From: Emydura subglobosa
Taxonomy: Eukaryota > Chordata > Testudines > Chelidae
DNA length: 64,000 nucleotides
Assembly (NCBI GenBank): GCA_007922225.1
Contig: ML679966.1
Coordinates: forward strand, 35,158,793 to 35,222,792
Direction of reading: 5' to 3'
This document shows, piece by piece, positions 24,801 to 36,800 of the stretch (position 1 is the first letter of the stretch; every line of letters starts with the position of its first letter). A program made the position numbers and the translations under genes. The notes beneath the pieces are model-generated. The model ran no database searches. It saw only the letters and a program-made list of their open reading frames with translations, and had not been told where the DNA came from.

Positions 24801-27800
24801 GGATTTCATAACTTTGAATGAATTAATAATTTAACTGAATTAGTTGAATAAACTAAAATGAAGACAATATTCTTTCTGTATCTGCAAAAGAGAGGCTTTC
24901 AAAAAGCTGTTCTAGCACTTCAGCTGACTCTCTGCTTCTAGGTCCTTAGCGAGTGACTTCCACCAATTCAATAGTTTGCCTTTCTTTAAAACTTGGCAGC
25001 AAACGTGTACTCTGTAGTATTAATTTTTTGTATTTAATGTAATTTATTTAATAGATTATTGAAGTGATTATAATAAGGTTAGGCCTTAACATAGGTTGTC
25101 AATTTGAAGTTTAAAATTAAGTAGGTTTATTTAAAAAAATTAAACTGTATTTAATTTGGATTAAAAAAACATTTGTATCTACCCTCTGAAAAAAATAATT
25201 TAAATGTTAATGTTACACGGGTAACCTTAATTCTGTCATTCCTAACTTCTGAGTGCTTGAGTTTTCAAGCAACACTTTTTAATGTTTTTTTTGTAGTTTT
25301 TTTATTTCCTAGCTCTTTAGAAAAGCTAATTGAAAAACCAAAAATTCCATCCTGTGTAATCATATTGATACCCAAATTACTTATCTTCAGGATTAGAAAC
25401 GTAAGATGAACAGCATCTGCGACTTGAGCTAAGAGTAAATGATAACAGTAGTAGTTGTCGTTCTCTATGTTGGCCAGCAACTAAAGTGAGATAAGGTGCA
25501 CATTTTGCCAGTCACCATCCCTGCTCTCAACTTCTCATTCCAGTCCCTGTGTCCCCACTTTGGTTTTTCCATTACCATCTCTTTCTTTTTCTCTCCCCTG
25601 CCACTTCTCCCTGCTCTCAATTACTGTGCTCAGTGCCAGAGGACCTCCTGGCTGCTGGAAGGAGCAATTGCAGAGAAAGTCCTGCTTTAGCCCCTGCAGC
25701 CCTGGGACATAGTATGCTTAGTACAGACTGAGTCTTGGGTCTGGTCTACACTAGAGAGTTTTATTGACAAAAGTCAGCTTTTTGTCAACAAATAGTACTT
25801 GTGTATGCAGTGCAATCACATAACCCTCACATCCCCCCTGACAAAAGACTTTTATCGACATAACTAGGGCGATGCGGTGTCAATGTAGGCACCATGTCCC
25901 CTTACATTGGTGGTGGGGCTGTCATTCTTGTCAATTTCACTGCTCCAGCGGCTGGTTCCCGCTCCCAACTAGGAGCAGGGCGAGAAGCCCAGGCTGCTGG
26001 AAGCCTGGGCGACTGGAGCCCAGCTTGTGGCTGCAAGTCAGGGAGTGAAGGAGCAGCCCACAGGGAGCCCGGGAGCCTGTGGGCTCCCAGCAAGGAGCTA
26101 AGAGATGGGGCTCTCAGCTCCCCACACTGCATACCTTAGGTTGATAGAAGTGCTCTTGGTGACGATGCACTCCACCAACCCAAGGAGGACAGTGTGGACA
26201 TCAGCCACCAGTGGCTGTAAGTTAACCTGTATAGGTCAACTTATTTTTTAAATATAGACAAGGCCTTCAGAAAATTTACCTGCGAAACTCTTAAATCCCT
26301 AGTTGAGCATTTGCAAACTGAGATTTTTAGAGGCCCATAGCTTGATCAAATTTGGCTGGATTTTCATGGGAATTGCAAAGGATGTATCCTTGACCTCAGA
26401 GCAACCTCCCTACCAAAGTTCAAGCTTTTACTCCAAAGCATGTTCTTAATGATTCCTAGAGCTTCTTAGTGAAACCAAAGAATTTTTGAATATGGGCAAA
26501 GCAATCTATTTATCCTTAACTTTGTTCTCAGAAATAGATGAGCCATGCTTCCTGAAATTTCTCCCCAAAAAATCAGATTAAGGTAGACACCAAGAATGGA
26601 AAATTTCAACCCACATATTAAAGTATTTCAAAGTTATAAGCAAATGAAAAAGGATCTTACCATAGAAAGAGTTATACATTAATTATAGATGTTGCTAACT
26701 ACACTGCCTGTTATAAAGAAAAAAACCCCATCCATTACAGTGTGCTCTTTTGCCTGGTGCTTGTACTTAGTCTTTTTTTTTTTTTTCCACTTTGGGAATT
26801 TTTTATAGGGACTAAGCTTATTTCCAGCCCACATTTGTTGCTGCTCCAGATCGTAGCAGACTCAGCTTAACATCATTTACTTAAGTAGGCTGCTTCCGCG
26901 TTGATGTTCATGTCACACTGAGATTGGCTCTCCCAAGGAAAAAAAAGTTCACATAGAGATAATCATATTTGCAATAAATATTTTCTTGTCTCATGGGCAA
27001 AGTAAAAGAAGGAGCAGTGTGTATGTGGTTGTGAGGACCAAGCACAAGTGAGGAAAAAATGGAAAGTTGGAGGGACATTTGGTTGTGAATGGCATACTAG
27101 AATTTTATTTTCAGTTAACTGATAACAGATGTTGGTCAAATTGACTCCTGTAATTGAAGACAGATGTGATCTGATTAATGCATGTGTGCGAGAATTTATT
27201 TTTTTTTAAACTGCTTTTTCAATGTTAAATAATATAGTATCTGGATTTCCCCCCCCTTCTTTTCTCTTATTCTTTCTAACAACATCCATTGTGGTGAATC
27301 TCTTCAGTGAAGACAAGCTAAAAATGGCTCCCTCCTGAAACCTATGAATGTTACTCATTTAAGTCAGTTGGAGAGGCTAACTTAGAGAGAAACATGAGGT
27401 GCTTCCTCTCCTTTTTTTGCCCCCTCTGAGTGCAGAGCTAGCTCAGGTGCAGACAGCAAGTTTGAAACCCTAACTTTTGGAGCATCACTTTTTATTTCAG
27501 AGAGTAGGAATATATTAGCTCCTTAAAACATGCAAATCCAGTACTTGATTTTTCAAGCCTCACAACTTCATTTCTAAAAGGCAAAACATTTTACAGTTGT
27601 CAAAATACAGTACAAGCTTCAAGTGCCTTTTAGAACTAACCATTTGTATGGATGGTTTCTCTGTGTTTCTGTATGTTGGAATTGCAGTAACTCGAGAGAA
27701 AATGAGGGGCTTAGTTCTTCATCCCATTTAATAAAGGCACTCAAGTTTCAGTACTAATTTATAATTTATTAGTTAGGTCAAGTTTCCTCACATACATTTT

Positions 27801-30800
27801 AATAATACTTCTAGTTTAGTTCCTGTTTTAATATACATTAAAATTTTATTTACTGAATGTCTAAAATGTGCCATCAGTTTTCAGTGGGAATATCTATAGT
27901 ATTCAAAAAATAAGTTGTTTTCAGAATGAATATATTTGTCTTGGATTCAGTACATATTTCATAAGCAGCTCTCAGATGAAATCTTGCTTATAGATGACTT
28001 TTGCATCATTCTTTGAGGGTCAGTAGACTTGGATTATGTCAGGCAAATATGGAGAGCAATTGTGTGCGACAGAGACATGCTGTTACCTACTTGCAGATGT
28101 TCATGTGTAGCAAGAGGTTCCTAGCTGATCTCAATTGTTGCAATAGAGTATAGAGAGAGAATAACGCTGACCAAAACCATGCAGACCTTTATAGACTACA
28201 CCTTGCATTTGCACTCAGGTGCAATTTGGAAGTTTGCAGTTTTCAGAGAACAGAATGTCTCTGTGGGTGATATAATAAAGCAGGGTGCTGCTGTATACTG
28301 TGTTGGTCCTAGCGTCCCAAAAGGGAATTGAAATAATGACTGCCACAGTATGCAACTGAGAGAAGTGGTTGCAAACATTTTAGCAGACTCAGATAGGAAA
28401 AATAATACTTTGTCTGTAGATGTTGCCTGAGAACACAGGAGTAATTGAGAATCCAAAAATATAACCAGATTGTGGGCCTGCTTTGAAACAGATGGTTGAG
28501 CCCCTATAATAACAGGAGCAGGTGCCAGGTTTGCCATATCCATCAGTTCCTTACCCAGCCTACTAGGACAGAGTATCTCTTCAGTTTTGCCTTGGATTGA
28601 GCATCAGATTGCTTTCCCAGAAATTTGAATATGAAAAAAGAGCAGACACTGGACTATCTGTTTTTGGAACAAGGCATCAGGCTGTGTTACCTGCACACTG
28701 ATGATTTCAGCCCAGATGTCTTGCTGTCTTTTCCAGTGGGCTCATAGACCATTGAACAGAAGGGATAATAATAAACTTTGTGAAACCCTACACAAAAGAG
28801 CTCTCAGAAGAGTGATTACCCATCATCACTCTCTGAAATCTCATTGAAAGGAGAATTGGCCACTCACGCTATTGATTGGGGAGACAGGCTAGTAAGACAA
28901 AAAAAAGAAAAAAACACCTCATGGTTAGTGATACCAAAGTCTAAAATAATTGCTTTAGTTCTTCAAAGTGCCATCTGTACATTCTCTGTATTGGTATAAG
29001 TCACCCTGATAACGTGGGACCAATGGAGCATCTCAGAAAGAGTCTAGAAGGATTAAAACACTGATCCAGTACTAGCTTCTGCAAGAAGCTCTGGTATCAT
29101 GACTCTGGGAGACTTTCTCTCCTAAATAAGTCTCCAAAGGCACAAGTAATGAGCTGCTATTTCTCATTTGGTGCTGAAGCCTGATGCAAAGTCTCAGAAA
29201 GAGGCTGTCTTGTAAGTGAGCCTTGTCAAATAATTTCCAGAGACTCAGCTTAAAAGTTCTTTGGATAGAGCCAAGGGAAGGAACTTCTGGCTCTAGTGAC
29301 TTCGAGAGGCTGCACAATGCAGAAAAGATTTCCAGTAAAGATTCTGCCATCAGATCCAGCCAGAGTTTGATCTGATAAGCATCACTGTATCTTAGAGCGA
29401 AGGTCTGGACCAGTTGTCTGATTCATCTGAATCAGGATGCTCATCTGATATCAGCTGCCAGAAGACAAAAAATCCCAAGAGCCATTCTTTGAGGATGCTG
29501 ATGGTGAGATATTGGATGATTGGAACTGTCAGTAATGCTAGTTACTTTCCCAAAGGGCAGAGGGACAGAGTTGAAGGAAACCAGACAGAGCTATGTGATG
29601 AGGAAAGAGGGGGGGAGGGAAAGCCCAGAGAAAACAAAAAACTGAGATGAATAAAGACATCTTCAACATTAATTTAGACCAAAATATTCATGCACTCAGT
29701 AACTCATGATACAGTAAGTGGCCCTAATGTTGCAGAGCATACTCAGTGACCCACAAGGTGGAAACATATTGTAAAGATAATTTTGAAAACACAAAAAACA
29801 TTTTTAACATGAACAGTATGTTAAATATAAAAATGTCACTTTTGAGAAAAATAATATATTTTCAGTGTATCCTACATATTTTCAATAATTTATAGACATA
29901 TAGTTTGTAAAATGTTTTATGGAACATATGTTAACCGATGTAATCATTCTCATATTTACATATTTTCTTCTTCATTACATAGTAGTTTAAACATAATTAA
30001 TCATATATTAGGTATATATAAATGCTATTCCTTTATATGTTATACATTTGACTAAGTAGGAGCCTTGCTGTTCCTTACACTCAAATTAGCACTTTTCTCA
30101 TACTCTGCAAATCAACAGACTTCTCTTGCCATGATCCCTGCTGCTTTGGCTTTTCAGACTGATTTGAAGGGTGATGCTGTCTTAAGTTGTTATTAACTAA
30201 ATATTTATTTTTACTTCTTAAGAACATTTTCGAATGCATAGAAGAACTTGGCCTACTATAATCAACTTCATTAATGTTGCTTGAACATACTAGGTTTTTT
30301 AGGCTGAATTTTATGAAGAAGATTATAAAGAAAGAAGTTTAAAGGTGACTTTCAAGGAGCAAAAATTTGATGTCTGGTTTTTTTTGCTTCATAATGTATA
30401 AAAAATGCTTGATAGTGCTCTTTTAGAAATGAATGTTATAAAAGGGCTTTTTTTTTTTTTTGTTTTCCTGTTGGTGTTTTATCTTGTCTTCCCGGGCTTT
30501 GCTAGAAGTCTGAGATGTGGATTGTGAGCTCCCATAGTTCTTAATTGAAAGGACCAGAGGTGTTTGAATCCTTAACAAACACATACTTTCTCCTGGAAGT
30601 TGCATAAGTACTAACAAAAATTTAAGTTTAAAATCACTTAACTTGCAGAACTTCTCTGTTATAATGCTACCAGTTCTCCATAGAGTTACAAGGAAAAATG
30701 AGGTAGACATGATCAGAATTTCTAATCGTCTACTTACCCTACGAGCACTTTTCTGCTTTTTCCTGTCCTATTCCCTATGTATGGGAAAGATTCCCCATAA

Positions 30801-33800
30801 AATTTTGTAAAACTGCCACATTATCCTCTCTTTACCTGCTCCATGTGACCCTCTCAGATGGCTCCTCCAGATTGAGATACAGTTCTGCTTTATACATAGA
30901 ACACATGTTTTGGAGAATATTGTTCTTATAGCTGGTAAGGAGGGAGGGAGAAAAAGCGGTGGTAGCTAACAGCAAATGGGGGTGAGGAGGACTGAAAAAT
31001 ATCTGAAATGAGATGTATAATGAAAGTTGTTCTCAAAGGTTAGTAATGATTAGCATTATTCTCAATAGGAGGAGGCTATAAGTCAGCTATAGATTTTCAT
31101 TTCCAATCTGTTTGTATTATATTTTCATTTTTTATAAGATACCTTATTAGAAAGCAGTTTTTAAGGGAAATTCAGGAATATTAAGTAGTGGTATTTTCAG
31201 AGCAAATAAATTATAGATGAAAAAAACTTGAAAATAATTTTTAAATTGGGTTTTGAGGAAAAGGCTGCATCTGTCCATTGTTTAAAATTCCCAAAGGAAT
31301 TTATGGACAAAGCTTACCTAGACTTACAAACTACCTCTTCAATTTTTAAAGAATATATTTTGAGCTTTATGGACATTATTTTTCAAAGTAATACATGTCA
31401 CTATGCTGTTATCAGGTCCTCAGTAAAAAGTCTTCACCCTGTGAGTTTTGAGGTCATGTTTATTCATAGCTTTGTGAGCACTGATACTCTTCTCAGTCTA
31501 ATGTTCTCTATCCATTTAAAATGGAATTACAGATTTAGTACAAGTATTGCAAAAACAGTTCTAAAAACAGCTTTTTCTACAACACAAATAAGATCAGCAA
31601 ATGTTTTGCTGTTTTACACGACACAGTAGTCTTATTTGAATCATAGAATCATAGAATATTAGAGTTGGAAGGGACCTCAGGAGGTCATCTAGTACAACCT
31701 CGTGCTCAAAGCAAGACTAACCTCAGCTGTTCTTCAAATCAGAGTTAATGTTTCCAGATCTATTGACTGAATTGAAAATTTCCTGTACCTGAAATCTCAA
31801 TTATCCAAACTTATTTGGTGCTCCTCTCTCCCAGTCTAGAAAAGATCAGTATCACTGTTTTGGTGTGAAGTTTAGTACAAATCCATCAGAACTAACAATA
31901 TATTGGGAAATGTGAAATTTGTTCCTGGTAGAAAACACAAAATACCAGTCTTGATTATGTTTGAAAACAATTTTATTTTTTAACTTCTTGTATGTTGAGA
32001 ACACTTACAGATAAAATCTGGATAGCCATAATCGGAGCTATATAAAGTCAGAGCACTGGGTCACATTAGGTCACTGAGATGCAAATGATATACTTTGCTT
32101 ATGTCAGATGAATTTTCTGGTGTGTTTGTCTGACAAGATATGGAGCTCACTGTAGTTATTGCGTAGAAGGGAGCGGACAGAATCAGCTTGGATGTATATT
32201 ACATAATAAGTAAAAATTATTACCTTTTATGTTTTATAACTTATATTTATCGTAACCAATAGAATTTAAAAATAGAATTTCATACTTTTAAATTGTAATA
32301 GAGTCTATCATCCAGTTTATTCAAGCCCTGAAGACCATACATACCTTGTTGACGTCATGGCAAGTTAAGGAAATTAGCAATCTTTAAAGTCCAGTTGTTT
32401 TTTTGCTATTTCTGGCAGCTTTCCTTAGAAGAATTTCAGTTTTGGCAGCATAATAAACAAAACACTGTTGTTTTATGATTTTTCTTTAACTCCTTGTTTT
32501 TTCTATATATCCTAAGTCAAACATCAACTAATGTTTGTTCAGTGTTTTGTAGATGTAAAGCACTGTAACTGCTGCTGCTGTTATGCATTATATGGGTTGT
32601 CATTGGAAATAGTATTTTAATGATGAAGTTCCTTTCCCACTCCTCCTCCTGGTCAAAGGGTCTTTTGTATTACTTCACGGAGCCCTTAGCGAACCAGTAT
32701 TTTACACTTCTGCTCAAGCACTCTGCTGCTGCCACATCCACAGGCATCTTAGTCAAGGAAGTCTGAACATGACTTTCAGCAGAACCCTTTAGTGCTGCTT
32801 CTTTATAGTAATAAACGTAGCACTTATGCAGCACTTTAAATTTTTGAAAGCTCTGTACAATTGTTAACTTGCCCTCATAACACATGAGTTAGATAAGTAT
32901 TATTTTACAGATGGAGAAGTGGCAACTCACTGCAGTTAAACTGATTTACCTAAGGCCACACAGTGAGTTGGTAGCAAAGCAGATACGAGCACTTAGGAGC
33001 TCCTGACTTTGAGACCCTAAGTCCACTAGAGAGTGCTATTTCTCAGTAAAATAAAGAAGTCACTTTTAGGCTCCAGTTGACCCATAGAGCATTATCTTTG
33101 GGTCCTAAGCCAGACCTTTAGTCATTTTGGTATCTTCCTGATGGCAGAACATGCTGAGAGTCTTTTTATTCCACTGCTAGTTACAGAAAATTCTTGAGTG
33201 CCAGACAATGTTTTCTTATCAAGAAGTCTGATTACAATTTTTTCTCCTCTTAACAAGTATATTGAATTTTACAAAAAGTCTTAAACTGAAGGACATTGTA
33301 TTTCATTTTCCCAAAATATAATATATTTTAGTAGTAACATGGTTCTGGTGAACATTTATTAGGCTGGTATATTTGTATAAAATAAACAATGGAATTATTT
33401 CCTTTAGATAGTTATAATAGCTTCCCCAAAGCTAACTTACAGAATTATGTTCTGTCATCAAAAATGCTTTGAAAAATATATAGTGTAGAATATGAACTCT
33501 TGAGAGAAAATATGGAATGTAACTATCAAAAAATTGTGTATTTAGTTGCAACTAATTTTATTTTGTGCGTTTTTTACTTCCATAATGTTTTTCTTTAAAA
33601 AAATTAAACTGAATAAAATTGGAAACATTCTTTCCTCACCTTCTTTTAATTATACTTTCAGAGCCACAACATTTAAAAAGATCCATGTTTGTTCTGGCTC
33701 TCTTATTTCCTGTTTGTTTTGTAAAAGTAAAACTAAGCTAATCATGTAAAAATCTGACTCTTCTTAGGAAGTGTTTGCGTGACTGTTTTATTTGTAGTGA

Positions 33801-36800
33801 CCTAGAATTCAGACATTCTGCATGATGTATATCTGAATAAATAAAATGTACACTCAAAACCATACATCTTCAGAATTAAAATGTAATAGAAGAGTGTCTG
33901 AGGTTTTGAATTGCCATCATAGTAAAATACATAGTTTCAAGTAATCCGTGGAGCTGTGAAAAAAAATGTTGTGTATGTACAAAACTCTCATTTCAAGAGT
34001 GAACCATATTACATTTTTCAAACCTTACCAGCTTTTGTTCTTTCTAATACCTGCATTTTTTTCTTTAGTCTCTTTTCAGCACCTTGCAGGTTCTGCTCCT
34101 TCGTGGCCTAGTCTTGTGGACACCAGCAAACAGTGGGATTATTATGCACGAAGAGAGAAAGATAAGGAACGAGAGAGAGAGAGAGACCGAGAGAGGGATC
34201 GGGATCGTGATCGTGATCGTGATAGGGAACGAGAACGGACCAGAGAGAGAGAGAGGGAACGTGATCACAGCCCAACTCCAAGTGTTTTCAACAGGTTAGT
34301 AATAAAATAGTTAACTACAATACTGTACTTAAGTGTTGTATCCATATTAGGTAGTGTGCTTCAACACTTAAAACCTTAGTGTACAGCTGTATGTTCTCAA
34401 GGGATGAGAGGGTGTGGTTCTCCTTCCTCCTTTGTTTTCTCCTGGAAACTATAGCAAAATTTTCCAAATGTAAAACAGAAGTGTAAAAATATACTTTATG
34501 TACTAACTTCTTATAGGGCTGCAGGCATTAAGAATGTGATTTAAGCTTTGTGTATGAGGGAGAGGAGCAGCTCTTTGACCTCATTAATTCCAAAAACAAC
34601 TATAGAATATGTGGATTCCCTATTATTTTACAACTGGAATTTCTGTTTCTTTTCTAAGAGCAATGTCCACCTACAATTGACTCTAATTTGAAACAGTGGT
34701 CTTACAGCCTGCTAAAAATGGGTTGGTTAGTTTGGTGAGTGGGGATGAATAATGTTCTGTCTAAGCTATTTATTTGTGGATTGCAGGCTTCACTTAAAGG
34801 TCAAGAACTTTTCGTTTTCAGACAGATAACTCCCTTATTGGCATTTCAGCTCTTTAATATTTTTTATTTTTTAAGTGATTAAACTTAGACACTACTACTA
34901 TCTTTGGTATGTTTGTGTGCACAAGAACAGAGCATTTAATGTTGAATTGGATGTGACAAATGAGTTGAGATCTATAGACTTACAAAGTTAGTATAAATTT
35001 ACTTTGCTCAGGCAGTTTATTTTGTGCTTTTCTACTGGTTGCAAAATATTTTGGGATAAGACCCTTGACTCTTCAGTTAATTGTTTTGATCTCTTTCATG
35101 TTTACAGGATATACACATTAGTCATTAAATTGATTTTGGAACTGTTGTCATAATTATTTTATATTGCGGTGTGTGAGGAGAACACCAGGAATCAGTATCA
35201 CCTTAGTTAAGAGAGAGGGGGGATTTTTTATCATCTTTATCAATCATTACAGGCATAAGAGAATTGTTAAAGAACCAAATTAGGTGCTAGAAAATTTAGT
35301 TCTTATTTTGTGCAGATGCTCAGATTGTGGTGATGTGGTCCTGTACTGCGCCTGTGTTTTGTGTTACAAATTACAGGATCAGTGTTTAAGAACTTAAGTC
35401 CAATTTAAACATCTGTTTCTCAGGCAGTTTGATTGAAGGCCAGAAAGAAGGCTGGTCATTCAAGGGTGCTTGAAATGAACCTTAATGACTTCCAGGCCTA
35501 GAGAAGTCTCTGTGTTGCTGCCCAGAGATATCAGTAAAGGAGGGGGAAGACGAGGCCTCAACTTTTTTTTTTTTTTTCCCCTCCCCCCCTTAATGTGACT
35601 AAATTATCCACCATCTGCAGCAAAGCTGCTGCCACATGGCTATGTAAGAAACCAAGAGGCCCTTAACTGGTAAAAAGTTAATTTGGGAGTAACAGAGAAG
35701 GTGGGAGAAGATTTAAAAAGACAGATAATTCACATACAGTGATGTTGTTTTTAAGGCTTATTTACAGTTCAATTCACTTTTCAAAAATAAAAACATCCCA
35801 CTCCCCACCGTTGGAAACGGTGTCTTCTTCTTGGTTGTAATCTCTTCAGGGCTATGATCTTATCTTCCTTTGTGCTGAGGTGCAGTTTTAAAGTCGGTTA
35901 TCTCTTACAATGTAAAGTGCAAATACCTGATTGACTTCCTCCCTGTGTTGTAGCTCATTCTCAGCAGGGTATCTTATAAAGAATGAATTCTATTGTTAAA
36001 GCAATTTGAATGGTTTTAGCAAAGTACATGATAAACCTCTCAAATATGATGCCTTAAATTAGGTATCTAAATAGGAATGGGATTTTCAGGTGTGCTGAGC
36101 ATCCTTAAACTCTCACTGAAATAAACAGTATTTGTAGGTTCTCAGAACCACTGAAATTATGCCCATTTCTGATTAGCTGCCTAATATGGATTCAGATTCT
36201 GACCTTTATGCACCCATGTTTGAAAATTGTGGACATAAAGTGTGTGTGTGTGGGGGGGGGAAGTATATTAACATTTATTGTGTGTGTATATTCAAATATT
36301 GTGTATTCGCACACATTATGGTATCATTTATATGATAAAATAGTGGAGTCATGATAATTTTTTATTACAAAGTTCTGTGTTTTGTCATACTCGTTTCACT
36401 GCGCTCTACACACTAATCCATCTCATTGGGAGTATTTCTGACATTCAGAATCTGAGCAGCTTCAAATACCCACAGTTTACTGTTTTAAGCTACCTGTCAG
36501 GAAGACAAATGTTGGTTCTTTCTGTCCCAAGTCATGGAATCTCTCCTGCTGCTCAGAAGACCCACTGATCTGTTGCCCAAGGCTGGCTGTATTTGTTCAG
36601 TCCTGTACCAGTGACTTGTTTAAGGTATCACACAACTCTGAAGGGCAAAAAAATGAGCTTTAAATTATTGGAAAGGGAGTGTGACAGATATTTATCTATC
36701 AATTGTTCATTTTTGAGATACAACAGAATATAGATATGAGGGAATAATAAGAAAATACAAGTACTGTCCCTCTAAAGACACACAGTGAACTAGATTCAGA

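Larger units (their letters stand above)
20711..34068. other. FIP1L1 intron, 13.4 kb
   Basis: The intron holds the CR1 LINE (21763-24505), a DNA element (25741-26266), family-X copy B (26302-26645), a CR1 tail (31640-31735) and a MIR (32815-33045). The stretch 28140-29400 has somewhat higher GC and could be old repeat or UTR-like sequence, but I cannot identify it. The rest is AT-rich with nothing supported. Confidence 0.6.

Noticed and set aside
25894..26139. 81-codon and 76-codon frames on opposite strands
   Set aside because: They lie inside the GC-rich middle of a non-autonomous DNA element.
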